Below, piece by piece: positions 50,396 to 61,900 of a DNA stretch of 64,000 bases (the first letter of the stretch is position 1; each line of letters starts with the position of its first letter). Source of the DNA: Ascaris suum. Taxonomy: Eukaryota > Nematoda > Chromadorea > Rhabditida > Ascarididae. The DNA lies in the NCBI GenBank assembly GCA_013433145.1, contig CM024179.1, forward strand, positions 682,001 through 746,000, written 5' to 3'. The notes beneath the pieces are model-generated. The model searched no databases. It was not told the DNA's origin and saw only the letters and a program-made list of their open reading frames with translations. A program made the translations under genes and the position numbers.

Positions 50396-52814
50396 AGGGA
50401 CAAATAGATGAACTTATGACTAATGCTTCTATATGAAATGATTTTATGTGATTGCCACTAAAAATATATATATTGTTTATTACTAGCCGACCGGTCATAG
50501 TATTAATGTAGTTCCTGTTGGTGAGGTTGTGATGTTCGCTTTGAAGTTGCCATCCTTTTTTTTTAAATTCCTCTAATCTAGTAGAGGATTATCTCTTATC
50601 GCTTTTGCAATTTCAGTATTTTTTTGTGCCTTCATATGCAACGCATTTTATCGCTGCTCTTTTCTTATCACTCTTATCGTTGTGATAAGGTGATAGTGCT
50701 ATTTAGAGATTATTTTGCATAGATATCAAATTTTTGTTATTTTTGAAATAAGTCCGCTTCACGTGTTTTTGTGTTATTTCTTTTCTTGTAATTTTCATCA
50801 TACGGATAGCATATCGTAGTTTAATTTACATACAAACGCAAAGATTCTCTACGATGATATTAGCGTGAAAGTATGGGAAATTTGTATAAGCATACATATA
50901 AGTAAGTATTTCTTTTTACCCAAATTGAAGTACTCAAATATAATAAGGTATGGAGAAATTGTTTCTTTTAATGTGACAGTTTCATGAAAAGAACCTAGCA
51001 ATGGAGAAAAAAAGGAGAGGCAGCATCAATATCGGCATATTAAAAAAAGAGCATTTCCCAGTATTCTATCTCTTGTTTTGCTTCTTATAAATGTTCCTAG
51101 AAATGGAGTCAGGCGAATTTTGTGCTCTAATTTTGTGTAAATTATTGCTGTTAAATTAGAGAATGATTTAAATAAATACTTTATTTCATGAGTCAACTGT
51201 CAGCATAACAGAAGATCACATGCCAATGGTATCAGCCAAAACTGACTTCGTTCTATCTCATCTCCAGTGAATAGCGAGGACGACTTCAACGTTGAAAGGA
51301 TTTTTTGCGGAATTCGATCAGAGATATTAGATGACTCCATTCTTTGACTCAATTCGGGCTGTTGTATCTGTTTGCACCTATGTGCAGCTATTTCATGGTT
51401 GTTTTTTTTTTTTTTCAACTACAACGTGTTCCTCGAGAAAATATGCAATGATCCGGTGGGAATATAATGTTTTAGAATTGAATTGTCCATGTCAGTGATT
51501 TGCTTTCTTATAGAAGTCCTGTGGGCACATCATTACATCCAACTTCGTTTTCAATTACTATAGATTTTTTTATCATGAATTACTTTTATTAGGTGTTATG
51601 ACTACGAGCGGCCGATTCGCTGATTTGTTCGCCAAAATGTGCTAATTAAAGGTAGACAAAATTGAAAATTAAATTCGTTTGTCAATGAAATTTTCTGCCA
51701 CAAATTCGTCGAGAAAAAAAGGGTGACAGTGACTGACAGATTGATAGGGAACAGATGCTGTTGTCGAGCAGATGCACAAGCAAAACATGAGTGAGGAGGG
51801 GATTGGATGTTCTTGTGGGAAGAATGGGGAAGCAGTCCCGAGGGTTCTTTCTACATCAAGGAGAAGGGGAAAGGGGGGGGGGTAAGGAGGAAGTTTTCTC
51901 TTTATCAAGGGGAGATTTGCTCTTGAACAAGCAAACAAGAGCAGTTGAGGCGTCTCAACAACGACATATAAAATTGTTCATCCATTAGCTCGAGTTCATC
52001 CTGAAGTTCCCTAATTCACCTTTGTTTTCTATGCCTACTGCTCGTTCCTCGGATTTGACCTCTTTAAAAACTGCTTTCTGTTCCAGCCGGGATATTCTGC
52101 ACACATAATAGGTTGAGGAGGCGGATTCATGAAGGAAGCGAACGTTTTCAATACTATAAATCTTTATGGACCAATTTTTTCGGCAAGGAATGTTTTTTTC
52201 GAATGGAGGTGGCGTTGCAAGCAAAATTGTTTGATGTTTCCCAATAGGCGTGGTGTTGTTGTGTAAACTGTATGACAATCGAATCGACGATGTCACTAAT
52301 TGACATGATTGTTGCTTCTTATCAATTAATCAAATAATATCACATGTTGCTTGTGTTTTATGCTTATCAGTTAATATAATATATTTTATCATCGATAATT
52401 CAAAACGTCCCATTAATTCGATTTCATTTTCTTAATAAAGAGAAGGGAAGAAGCGGGACGCCATAAGCATCGAAGTGCTGAATGATGATCGGTGTAACCA
52501 TTCTGAGAGAAGCAAGTTTTAACGAATAACGACTGAATTCTCATTCGCTCACCTAGGCGATGAATGTTCATTAAGAACATGAATGAACGCAATATCCAAT
52601 GGTCACACACATGAACAACGCAATGTTGAAATGCTTCGAAAAAATTTCTTTCTATGGACGTCATCTATGAAAGAGGGAGGGCATTATCGTCGACTATTAT
52701 CGTCTTCTATGGTGCATCGATTTTGAGGCGGAGAGGGGCTCGTTGCTTGCGTTGAATCGACAATGAGATAATACAAGGCGGCCATAGTGCTGGAACCAGC
52801 TCCGGCTACGCAAC

Positions 52815-52849
52815 ACATAAAAGAAGATCTGCAGCATCGTGAAGTCAGT
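52815..52849 (+). promoter_or_regulatory. TATA box and initiator of the collagen gene
   Basis: CATAAAAG at 52815-52822 is followed by TCAGT at 52845-52849, about 30 bases later. This is the usual distance between a TATA box and an initiator. The collagen ATG follows at 52863, which would give a very short 5' UTR of about 16 bases. Confidence 0.6.
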
Positions 52850-52862
52850 GCAGTGTGACACA

Positions 52863-55694
52863 ATGGACGAAAAGAAAGAGCTCCAACAACGGCAAAGTCT
52901 AAAGCCGGTTGCGTTTATCGCCGTCGTTTTCAGCACATTTGCCATCACTTCTGTACTTATTACGTTCCCACTTATTGTCAACTATGTTCAAACATTGGAG
53001 TCGTCTGTACAAATCGACCTTGATTTCTGCAAGGTAAATTTTTTGAAATGATTTAGCGAAGCACCTTTGACGATAGCAAATAGATAAGGTGAAGTTGGCG
53101 CATTCAACTTCATCTCTTAGCGAGCGTTTTTCCTTCATTTCTCCGCCGGAGGTGCTTCGGCATTTTTCTTAGATTTGGCTAATTTTCAGGACCTTGACCT
53201 GTCTGTCACTCACCTGTCACAAAAATTCATAGGTAACGTCTATATTTTACGAGTGCAGCATTTTGCCTGCATTATCGCATTTGTGATCACCACAAAATTA
53301 TCACATTTTGCCTTAGTTCGGAAGTTAACCACAAAGCATAGCATAATCGTTTTATCAGTTGGGTTGGCACTGCCCGCAACAACTCGATCCCATCTGGAGT
53401 GGTTTTTTTTTCTGGACGCTGGTCTACTTGTCACCTACCTGCCATATTTGTACACTTAAATCGATCTATAAATCAAATTCGATGCGACACTGATCTCAGC
53501 CGAACGAATCGTCAAATATAGCTTGCACTCTGATTTCCTTCTTCCTCGGTCTATGCAAATACTTAAAACTGGACATAGAAATTGTTGTTTATGAAAAGGA
53601 CATAGATAAGTATTTGCGTACTGCATTGTTTCTGCGTCGATGACTGCTTGCATGATCCAGTCTATATGCAAATGCCCGTTTATGAGCCTTTGCAAATTTT
53701 GCGTATGCAATTTTTTGTTCGCAAAGCCTAGTATGACTATTTCGCAGCTATGCGTATATGTATAAGTCTGTCTATTATTTTCGATCCGCAAATCGCTGAA
53801 GTTGAAATCGTGAAATTTTCTGAGAATAATAACGCACACCATACACTGATCTCCTGCAATATCGTTTACGTTGATCCTCGATTAGGGAAAAAAAATTTGC
53901 ATTTATTTCACACCTTTCGGGCTACAAAAGAACAGAATTTTTCCTAGAAGATTTAAATGGACGATTGAGTTCAATAAAACATGAAGGCATTAACTACTGC
54001 ATTATTTGATGTCCTAGGAGACTGTTTGATGAGATGAGCAAAATGGGTGCATATCATAGAAAATCGTTTGGCATATTTCTCAACTCCTTTTTTGACAATC
54101 TCTGAGGTTAATTATTGCCCCCAATGAGATGCACAACCGATCGGATGCTAAAGATAGCAAGAAAGATTCCACTGTGAGGGACATCTTATATTTGCTCTAT
54201 ACTGTTATTGAGCCTAAAGAGGTAGTTATTAAAGTTTTTTCTTTCAATGAGGTAAGAGCTGTGTTGATCATTAACCAACGATCTGAGCGTATCAACTCAT
54301 ATCATTAGATTCATAATTAAGGCAAGGGCACGCGATATGTGGAAGGAGATGCTGGATATAGAGATGAGAGGACAAGGTGATACAGCAAAGCTTGCAAACA
54401 TCATGATGTCACATCGGCGACTGCATAAACGAGATACAATCGCAGATTTCTGGGCAAGGAGGCTTCACGACCAGGAGCTTAGGGATGAACCATATCAGAC
54501 GGAAGATTCTTTTGTCGAAGGATTCTCCGGTGGATGTTGCACCTGCCAGAGGGGACCTCCAGGTCCAGCTGGCCCCCCTGGACGCGATGGTGTTGACGGA
54601 ATAGACGGCGAAATAGGACCCATTGGCCCACCTGGGCCACCAGCTCCACCGGCACCTGACGCTCAGTCGCTCTTCCCACCACAATGTCCTTGTGAAGCCG
54701 CTCCAGGAGAGCCTGGACCTAAAGGACCGCCTGGCCCCGATGGACCACCAGGACCTCCCGGACAGCCCGGCGAAGATGGGAAGCCCGGAGACCAAGGACC
54801 ACGCGGCCCACCAGGTCTGCCGGGACCTCCTGGACCGGCTGGAAGAGCTGGGCCACCTGGGGAACCAGGAGTGTATCGCACTGAGGTTGGACCAGCTGGA
54901 AGACCTGGAGCCCCTGGTCGCCCAGGACCTCCTGGTGAGCCAGGGCCTCCTGGTCCAAGCGGAGAAGACGGTCCCGCTGGACCGCAAGGACCACCTGGCC
55001 CGCCAGGCCCTCCAGGACAACCTGGCCAAAATGGACCAGTTGGCCCACCAGGAGAAGCTGGAGAAGCTGGTTCGTTATTTTTTAAAGCTGTTTTATTAAA
55101 GACGTTATTAATTTAGTTGTTGGATCATAGAGTTTGAAAAGCATATATTTTATATATCTTTGTTGTTCGCGGTTAATTGTCAGAAGTAGATGTCTCACAG
55201 AAATTCCGAAAACATCCGATTATGTAAATCCATTATATTCCTTCCTATGTTTATTGTATAAATGTTAGAGAGCACTTCTTATTGGATGGATGGCTATCGG
55301 TTGCAAATGTAATCTTTATACAAATATAGAGCAAATAACGAAGAATAGCCTAAGCTTGCGCGTGCAATTTTCGCTGGAAATATCGAATCAAATCCATTCC
55401 ATTCAAATAGGGATTAATTAATCAATACCTACTTGAATGGAATGGATTTGGTATTAAGTATAAACCCTTATAGGTAATTGATATAAATCCCTACAGATAA
55501 CTGATGTAAACCTTCACATGTAATTTCGATTTAAAATACCAAGTTGGAAAATATCAAAAATTTGCATAACTCGCTCGCACACATATAACTGAAATTCCTT
55601 CTCTATCATGATTTTTTTTCTTAATTCTTTTTTTGCAGGTGCACCAGGAAGTTGCGATCATTGTCCACCTGCTCGACTCGCTCCAGGATATTAA
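52863..55694 (+). CDS. Nematode cuticle collagen
   Basis: Three exons: 52863-53033, 54322-55069, 55639-55694, giving 324 aa. Residues 1-57 hold a hydrophobic segment ([18 protein letters not shown]) acting as a signal anchor. A conserved N-terminal block follows ([11 protein letters not shown]), then a basic cluster RRLHKR at 89-94, the likely subtilisin/BLI-4-type processing site. The Cys cluster GGCCTCQRG (about 127-135) leads into Gly-X-Y repeats, interrupted once by a [20 protein letters not shown] segment with two Cys. A second break is VYRTEV. The C-terminus is [15 protein letters not shown], again a Cys pair, as in many C. elegans cuticle collagens. Such proteins trimerise, are crosslinked by disulfides and tyrosines, and build the exoskeleton. 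The last split codon encodes Gly, so splicing keeps the repeat register. Intron 1 (1.3 kb) is AT-rich and I see no further exon in it. It cannot be assigned to one of the many col genes. Confidence 0.95.
55389..55450. repeat. Inverted repeat (hairpin) in collagen intron 2
   Basis: The 18 bases at 55389-55406 are the exact reverse complement of 55433-55450, separated by a 26-base loop. The core is a (CCATT)-like motif, ATCCATTCCATTCAA. Confidence 0.9.
55459..55530. repeat. Short tandem repeat, 23-25 bp unit, 3 copies
   Basis: Three diverged units start at 55459, 55483 and 55506, each with a (G/A)TAAA(C/T)CC-like start and ending in TGAT or CGAT. They lie directly after the hairpin. Confidence 0.65.
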
Positions 55695-55740
55695 ATAACA
55701 AGTCTGCCTTGAAACAGACAATATTATGCAAAGATTTGCC

Positions 55741-55746
55741 AATAAA
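55741..55746 (+). terminator. Polyadenylation signal of the collagen gene
   Basis: AATAAA lies 46 bases after the stop codon, a typical short nematode 3' UTR. Confidence 0.8.
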
Positions 55747-56080
55747 AACATTTATGCAATGTTTTTCACTCATATATTATATATATATGTATATTTAACT
55801 TTGGTGGATTGATTCGCCAAATTTTCGCTAGTATCAGTCTGGTCGCAATGTTATGTAACAAACATCTAGCTCAAAGATACTTGAGCAATGCAGAGATCAG
55901 TGATCGTCAATTCGAAGCACGTTCATAAAATATGATTTTTTTTTGTCGCCTGTAAATTTATCTCTTTCAAACGTTATTCGTCGATCGAATTTATATTTTT
56001 TGATTTGCGGATATTGCGAATGATAGAAATTTATTACGAAAAAGAAGTGTTTTATAGTTAGAGAACTCGTTTCATAAATA

Positions 56081-56150
56081 GTTGCCAAGAGGATTGCCGG
56101 CCGATTCGTCGAAAAATGGCCAACAGGATTGCCGGCCGATTCGTCGAAAC
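56081..56150. repeat. Tandem duplication, 35-bp unit
   Basis: Two units share a 24-base identical core beginning GGATTGCCGGCCGATTCG at 56091 and 56126. The near-identity suggests a recent duplication. GCCGGC is an unusually GC-rich motif for this AT-rich region. Confidence 0.85.
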
Positions 56151-58264
56151 AAGTTTCTCAATGTTATTACGCATTGTTTCGTTGATAAGAAAAACTTTCG
56201 AGCAATTATCATGCATTCGCGGTCGTGTATGAGAATTTTTCACCTGCAAATTTACCTGTCTCAAACGCGGATTTGAATAGCTTGAACGGATAAAACGAAC
56301 AATAGAGTTTTAGTTTGCAGTTATTCTTTTTTTTTTTGTTCGATGTTTTCAGCAATAAATGTTTTGGGAACTTCCAGATGGGTTTTTTTTTTTGCGAGAG
56401 AGAGAAAAAGGAGGAAAGAGGGTAAGGGATTTGTGTTATATCAATGAAAACGCCAATTGAATATATTTTCATAAATAATCGAATAAAATGTACGCTAGTT
56501 GAGGAAATGACTGCGGTACTTAAATAATTGTTAAGAATTAAATGAATTACTATTGAAATACCTTAAGTGAACAAATGACCAATGACCAAATGACCAATTC
56601 CGATATTCTTAACTGCTCTCAAAACTGGCAGATTAATGCGAGGAACAATATAGTAAATAACCTCATTGTTGAAATCATACTCATCAAACTTCATAGCTCC
56701 GGCTTAAATGATTCCGGAGTCGGAGCTGCTAGACAGACGAACCGACAAACACAGACACGGGCTTAGATATGTTAACACAGGTATGACATTGCTAATAACA
56801 TATGTTTGCAATAAAATTTGCAAAAAAAAAAATGTGAAGAGCGGATACTTCAAGTTCATTCTTTACGCACTTTGATAAAACATAAAGATGCAATGCTAAT
56901 CATGCTGAATAAATTTACAAATGAATCTGAGCTCACATTCAAGAATGATGATTTATAAATTCCACTCGAATATAGTGCGTTATTCATTGCAGAGGTTAAT
57001 CACACGAGAAATTTTTATACCACATTAAAAGCACATTAAATATACTCTATACCATATGAGAGATACTATATATACTAAACGAATTCCATTTTTATCGAAT
57101 TCTCCTCTCAGAAATGATTCAATTTGCCCTTCGAAATGTTCCACGTGGACGTCAATTTCAACTCATTAATAAGTGATGCATCACGAATAATTTATTACCG
57201 CGTTGTTGAAGCAATTCAACTATACTATGAGAATAAAATTACGATTTATAACACATTTATGTTGGGCATAACATCACATCTGCCATACTATTATTAATGA
57301 AACAATTAATAAATACTGTTATCTGAAATGATGAAATGTGAGAGACGACAGCTCTTCTCGGGAAGTTGCATTCGTCTCGTTCCATAACGACCATTGTGGT
57401 TATGTTCGCTTGTTCATTAGTCTTGTTTATACTACGTTTGATATGTCGTTTCCAACACATCCGATAAGGTAATAGATGCGTTCGATAATGCGACACTCTT
57501 GGCCTCTTATCTCTCCTTCTACCTTCCTTTACCCTTCCCTTCACCTCCCCAGCATTTAACAGCGTGTTCTTGCAACTTTCCATCTAGCATTTTGAATCAA
57601 ACTTGATTCCCGAACGGAGAAGTCTGTAGGGCTAGCAATTCGTAGCATAAAGTCACTCCACTTGTCGAAGTGGCAGACCTAAAAGCCGAAGAAATGGTCC
57701 GATTTATTTGAAAGAGGTGGGGCAGGGAGGAGAAGATGAAGTCGGAGGTTTGCGATGTTAGGTCGAGGATTGTTTGTCCGCAAAAGTTTGAAGAAGGTGA
57801 TGTTAAAGGTGGCACATTTTAATTTTCATATTTGATTAGACCTAACTTAGAAGCGTTGTTTAACGAACTTTGTTTTTCGCGTTGACTTCCTGGATATCGT
57901 TGATTATCCTGGATTATTCAAGCGTTCTAGAGGTATTCAACTCGAAATCACTAGCCTTTCGGTGTTATTCTTCCGTTAGTCGACCATATCTCTAGTTGTT
58001 GTTTGAAAAACTTGCCAATTTTTACAACGAAATTTTTCATGCATTATCTTGTTTTAGAGGTTAATTCTTTGCTTAAAGCCTCTTTTGTGGCTTCACTGTT
58101 CTCATTTCAGGGTATGTGCTATCTGATTATCACCGTAGGTGCAAATGCTCTTCTTCTTTGATAACGTTTTATGTTTCTTCTAGAATCATTGTATTTTCAT
58201 AATGCAACCCTTACATTCTTCGTTTAGAACGCAACAATGTTATACGTATTCTTATTGTCATTGA

Positions 58265-58498
58265 GATGCGCATTTTTCAATACTATCGCGCTTTGAACGT
58301 AAATCACTTGAGGAAATCATGAGCCATGGCTTCGATAACGATTGCAATAATCGAAGCAATCTATTGAGAGGTGCTCTCCAAAAGGCTTTTAATAAAAGAA
58401 TCGCAAACTTGAACAGTTCCCGAACTTTGTGGTTCCGTGACATTCGGAGACTCCCGATTCCCTGGGAAGCCTGTTTAGGAACCGTTGAACTTTGCTGA
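58265..58498 (+). other. Open frame without ATG start, possible unannotated exon
   Basis: Seventy-seven codons are open on the + strand from just after an in-frame TGA at 58262 to TGA at 58496-58498. The translation (FERKSLEEIMSHGFDNDC; RTLWFRDIRRLPIPWEACLG) has a protein-like composition. The minus strand is also open over the same interval for 112 codons, which weakens either reading. No splice partner or known domain was found. Confidence 0.2.
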
Positions 58499-58930
58499 AC
58501 GTGGAGATTTCCTTGTCTTTGCAGTATGGGTGACGATTTGCGCAACAGCACTCTATTTGTAGTAGCAGGAATCAATGTAGTAGTTTTGATAGACAAGCAG
58601 CATTAACATTGGCAGTAGAAAATGTTTGACCTGGTTTCGTGGAATTTCACTGTTGGAGGGTCTGCAAATCTGGCGTAATCCTGAAGTTGGACCCGAGTTT
58701 GTTTTGTTAGAAACGCGAGCGAAGATCACCTAACTTTTGGGTTGGTTCCTCCTCTTCTTTATTCAGGCGCCTCTGTAGAATTCCACTGTGTTGCTTAAGA
58801 CCTATTGTATTGCTTCCTGTATATTTTCATATTGTTTCTTGAGACAGATATGCCAATTAAATGCGTCAGCGATGGGCACCAGTTGTACCTGAGGTAGACA
58901 ACCACATGCACCGACCGCGTTAAATCACGT

Positions 58931-58941
58931 TTTATTTGCAG
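58931..58941 (+). promoter_or_regulatory. 3' splice acceptor upstream of eEF1B ATG (5' UTR or trans-splice site)
   Basis: TTTATTTGCAG ends 24 bases before the start codon. It is compatible with spliced-leader addition or a 5' UTR intron. Confidence 0.5.
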
Positions 58942-58965
58942 GTGAAAGATCACAAAGGAGGTGCA

Positions 58966-61900
58966 ATGTTTGACGTCAAATCAGATTCGGGTCTTCTCGA
59001 ATTCAACAACTTCCTCGCAGATAACGCATTTGCGACTGGGTAATGTGGTTATTGAAATTATATGGCCCCTTAGCGCGGAATTGTTTACTTCAACTTCCTA
59101 TTGTTTGTTTTCTTTTCCATTTTCAGAGAGGGGAGAGAGGGGGGGGGGGAGAGGAGAGAGAGAGAGAGAGGTTAAAAGCCAGTTTAATCATTTGTTTATC
59201 TGTCGGTTGTATGGCAGTCAAATTGATATTGGAGAACTTGGTAAAGCAGTAAGCATTCGCTTGTTCTGATAGTTTCTTCCTCAAAACTATATGCTTTTCT
59301 ATTTTAGATCATTTAACAAAGCTGGCAAACAGGAATGAACGACTCCGGAGTCGAACGTACGACTTTAATTATACAAATGGCGTAATGAAGAAGTACGGCT
59401 CCGGAGTCGCGCATGTGTTGGTAGTGCGGAAAAAAAAAACGTTATACGAGCCGTATTTAGAAAAAAAGAGTTGATTGGTTGTTGAAAATACACGGAGTTA
59501 GGTAGATTATCGGGATAAATTAATATGCGCTGAATAGGTAAACCTATATACTGTACTTCTTGAGGTGATCCCTAGAGGAATGATATTGAAATGAATATTC
59601 TGAGTTTGAAGGAAAGATTCAATTTGAGTGGAAGTAAGTAAATAATTGGCGATGATTGTATAGAAATACGAAAAACGCAATAACAATTCAAAAAATTTTC
59701 TTTGCCTTTTTGAATTGCCTTCCATCGTTTTTGTTGTTTGCCTTTATATCGGTGATAATTTATTCGTTAAGTTGCATTTGTTTAGTTTATTTTCTTGTAA
59801 GACTCCTTTGAGGTGTGTTTTTCCAAAACGTTGTAATTCTTCTCATAGTTATTGATAAATAAAATTTTGATGATATGTTAGAGGATCAGGTAAATTTCCT
59901 CGAAAGATGTTTTAATGGGATGATAAGTGAGATATAACAAGAAAATTTTTCTTTATTCATAAGATTTTGACCATTTTCTGAAGCAAAATTAAAAACTCAC
60001 GGAAATGATAGAGTATTGATTACAAATGTTTCATCCAATAATGTTTGAGCGTTTGCGTTGCAATAAACACCTTATATGCTTTAAGGCATTAATAATAGCT
60101 TTGTTATGCATCGATTTGAAAGAGGCCACCCATCAGAAATGTTTCATGGTGATTGATGTTTCAGATTCACGTTAGCAGGCGAAGATTCATGCCTTTTCGC
60201 TGGTCTAGGAAAGGCGCCCGATGCCAAAAGTACGCGAATGTGGCCCGTTGGTACAAACATATCGCCAGCTATACCGACGACGAAAGGGCAGCGTAAGCAC
60301 CTTGCATTTTACATTTTTAGCTCATGCCTATATGTTCGATAATGAGGGGGTAGGGGGGGGGGGTGGAAGAGTTCAGATGCTAATTGAGTTAGACTCGAGG
60401 GCAAGAGAGGACGGAACGTATGGTACTCATCACTTCTTGCTCATAGCATCTATTACTGAACGAAGAATTAAGAACATAGGTGGGGCAGATAATGTCGCCG
60501 ATACGTTGAATCTAAGTAATAACCACTAAAATTAAATTAGGCAATCGTGCGTCTCTATGATATGCGGTTAAGTGAGATTAAAGAGATCAAAGGGATCAGC
60601 GGTTCATACAAAGGCCTATTCCTTGAACAGTTATTTAGAGCTGAAATACTGACAACTGTTTTGAGTAGGACCCGACGAATGGCCGACCCACGATTGTTCT
60701 TCGTTCCCTAGGACCCGTTGCAGACGGTACTGCAGCTCCTTTTAGCTTAACCACTAGTATCGATCTCTGATTAGGATGCCACGTCAAAAATTTGTCATTG
60801 TTGAGAGGTTTTCATTGTTTCATTATTTACCTGAGAGCATTCCACCCTTTGCACATCTGGATCGTTATTATATGCAGATTTGCTCTTCAGTCTTATTATC
60901 ATATATGTTCACTTACTGGTTATCGTGATTATTCCGTAGGGGATGTTCACATGAGGATGTCACCAAGAGAAAAGTATAGGTTTTGCAAGGCTTTACCATC
61001 TCTCACCTTTCGCATCCCACCATACACCTAGATGACGAAAAATACTTGAAAGAGTTCTTGCGGGAACTTGCTGATTTATTGTTGGCGTGTTGTGATAATG
61101 CGAAGTTGACGTGTAATAATATTTTCTTCCGCCCCGTACCTTCAGTTATCTTTTGGTTTATACTGCAATAGAAATGACCATCACTGACCACTACGTGTTT
61201 AGTGCAGGCCTATGTATTAACCTCTTAAATGTAAATGAAATTAATTGTTATTTTGGGGAATTCTGTAGATGGCCAGTGGCGAGCGCATCTGTCAAAAAGC
61301 ACGAGAAGAAAGAGGAGGCAGACGAAGATATTGATCTGTTCGGATCGGACGACGAAGAGGAGGATGAAGAAAAAGCAAGAATCACCGCTGAACGTCTCAA
61401 GGTGACTTCTCTAAGATGGCTCATATTTGGAAGTATCATTTTTTAATACTATTTCTTAGGTGGTTTGGCTGCTACGAGTACTATTTACGGGATATATGTC
61501 TGGTGAGGTCGTTTCTTGGCAAGATCCTGCGGGATGAGAACCCACATGAAGTAGGTAGTTCCACAACGAATTTGGGAATGTTATATAGAATAGTATAGAG
61601 AAGTTGCAGTTGTACAAATACTTTTATGAAATTTGTTTTGCATCATTTTCGATTATTGGTTACTGCCTTCGCGCTGTTTCTGGCCGGTATTTCTAGCCAA
61701 TAACATCTGGCCTGCATATTTTAACTGAAGCCCAGCCAAGCAATGTTTATTGCTTTTTATATGCTTTTCATTGAGAGTATAGATTGCTTTATGGAAACGA
61801 TTGCTGAAGACATCTCGCTGTGCAGTTTCAATGGGAAACGGCATGAGCGCTATGGGTAAATTCCGTCGTCCAGTCGTTGATAGCCAGCGTTGATAGCATA

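Larger units (their letters stand above)
48774..52814. other. Amphiphysin 3' flank and intergenic stretch
   Basis: No gene is recognised on either strand. The stretch holds a (TA)n tract, a tRNA-like relic near 49620, imperfect TTA/ATTATT trinucleotide runs (49.8-50.1 kb), G runs of 14 and 21 bases (50199-50212, 50375-50395) and another near 51876. The open frames on both strands are short and unremarkable. Confidence 0.5.
55747..58932. other. Intergenic stretch between collagen and eEF1B genes
   Basis: No gene is recognised with confidence. The stretch holds a 35-bp tandem duplication, a (AGAC)-type repeat near 56730, AT-rich DNA, and an unexplained open frame at 58265-58498. The minus-strand frames at 57257-57583 and 58258-58596 have no domain I know. 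Confidence 0.45.

Noticed and set aside
53456..53842. 128-codon minus-strand open frame in collagen intron 1
   Set aside because: No domain or splice pattern; AT-rich intron with repeated TATGCAAAT words.
54409..55029. 206-codon minus-strand open frame, plus 54663-54881, 54719-55048 and the +2 frame at 54623-55099
   Set aside because: Shadows of the Gly-X-Y collagen exon, whose GGN-CCN-CCN codons keep other frames open.
57257..57583. 108-codon minus-strand frame
   Set aside because: No recognisable domain, no splice context, basic low-information sequence.
59217..59269. Alternative eEF1B exon 2 after GGCAG ([13 protein letters not shown])
   Set aside because: Not eEF1B-like; the exon at 60165 carries the conserved sequence in the right phase.
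60983..61171. Helical-looking frame ([17 protein letters not shown]) in eEF1B intron 2
   Set aside because: Intronic, no conserved partner, and the phase does not fit the flanking exons.
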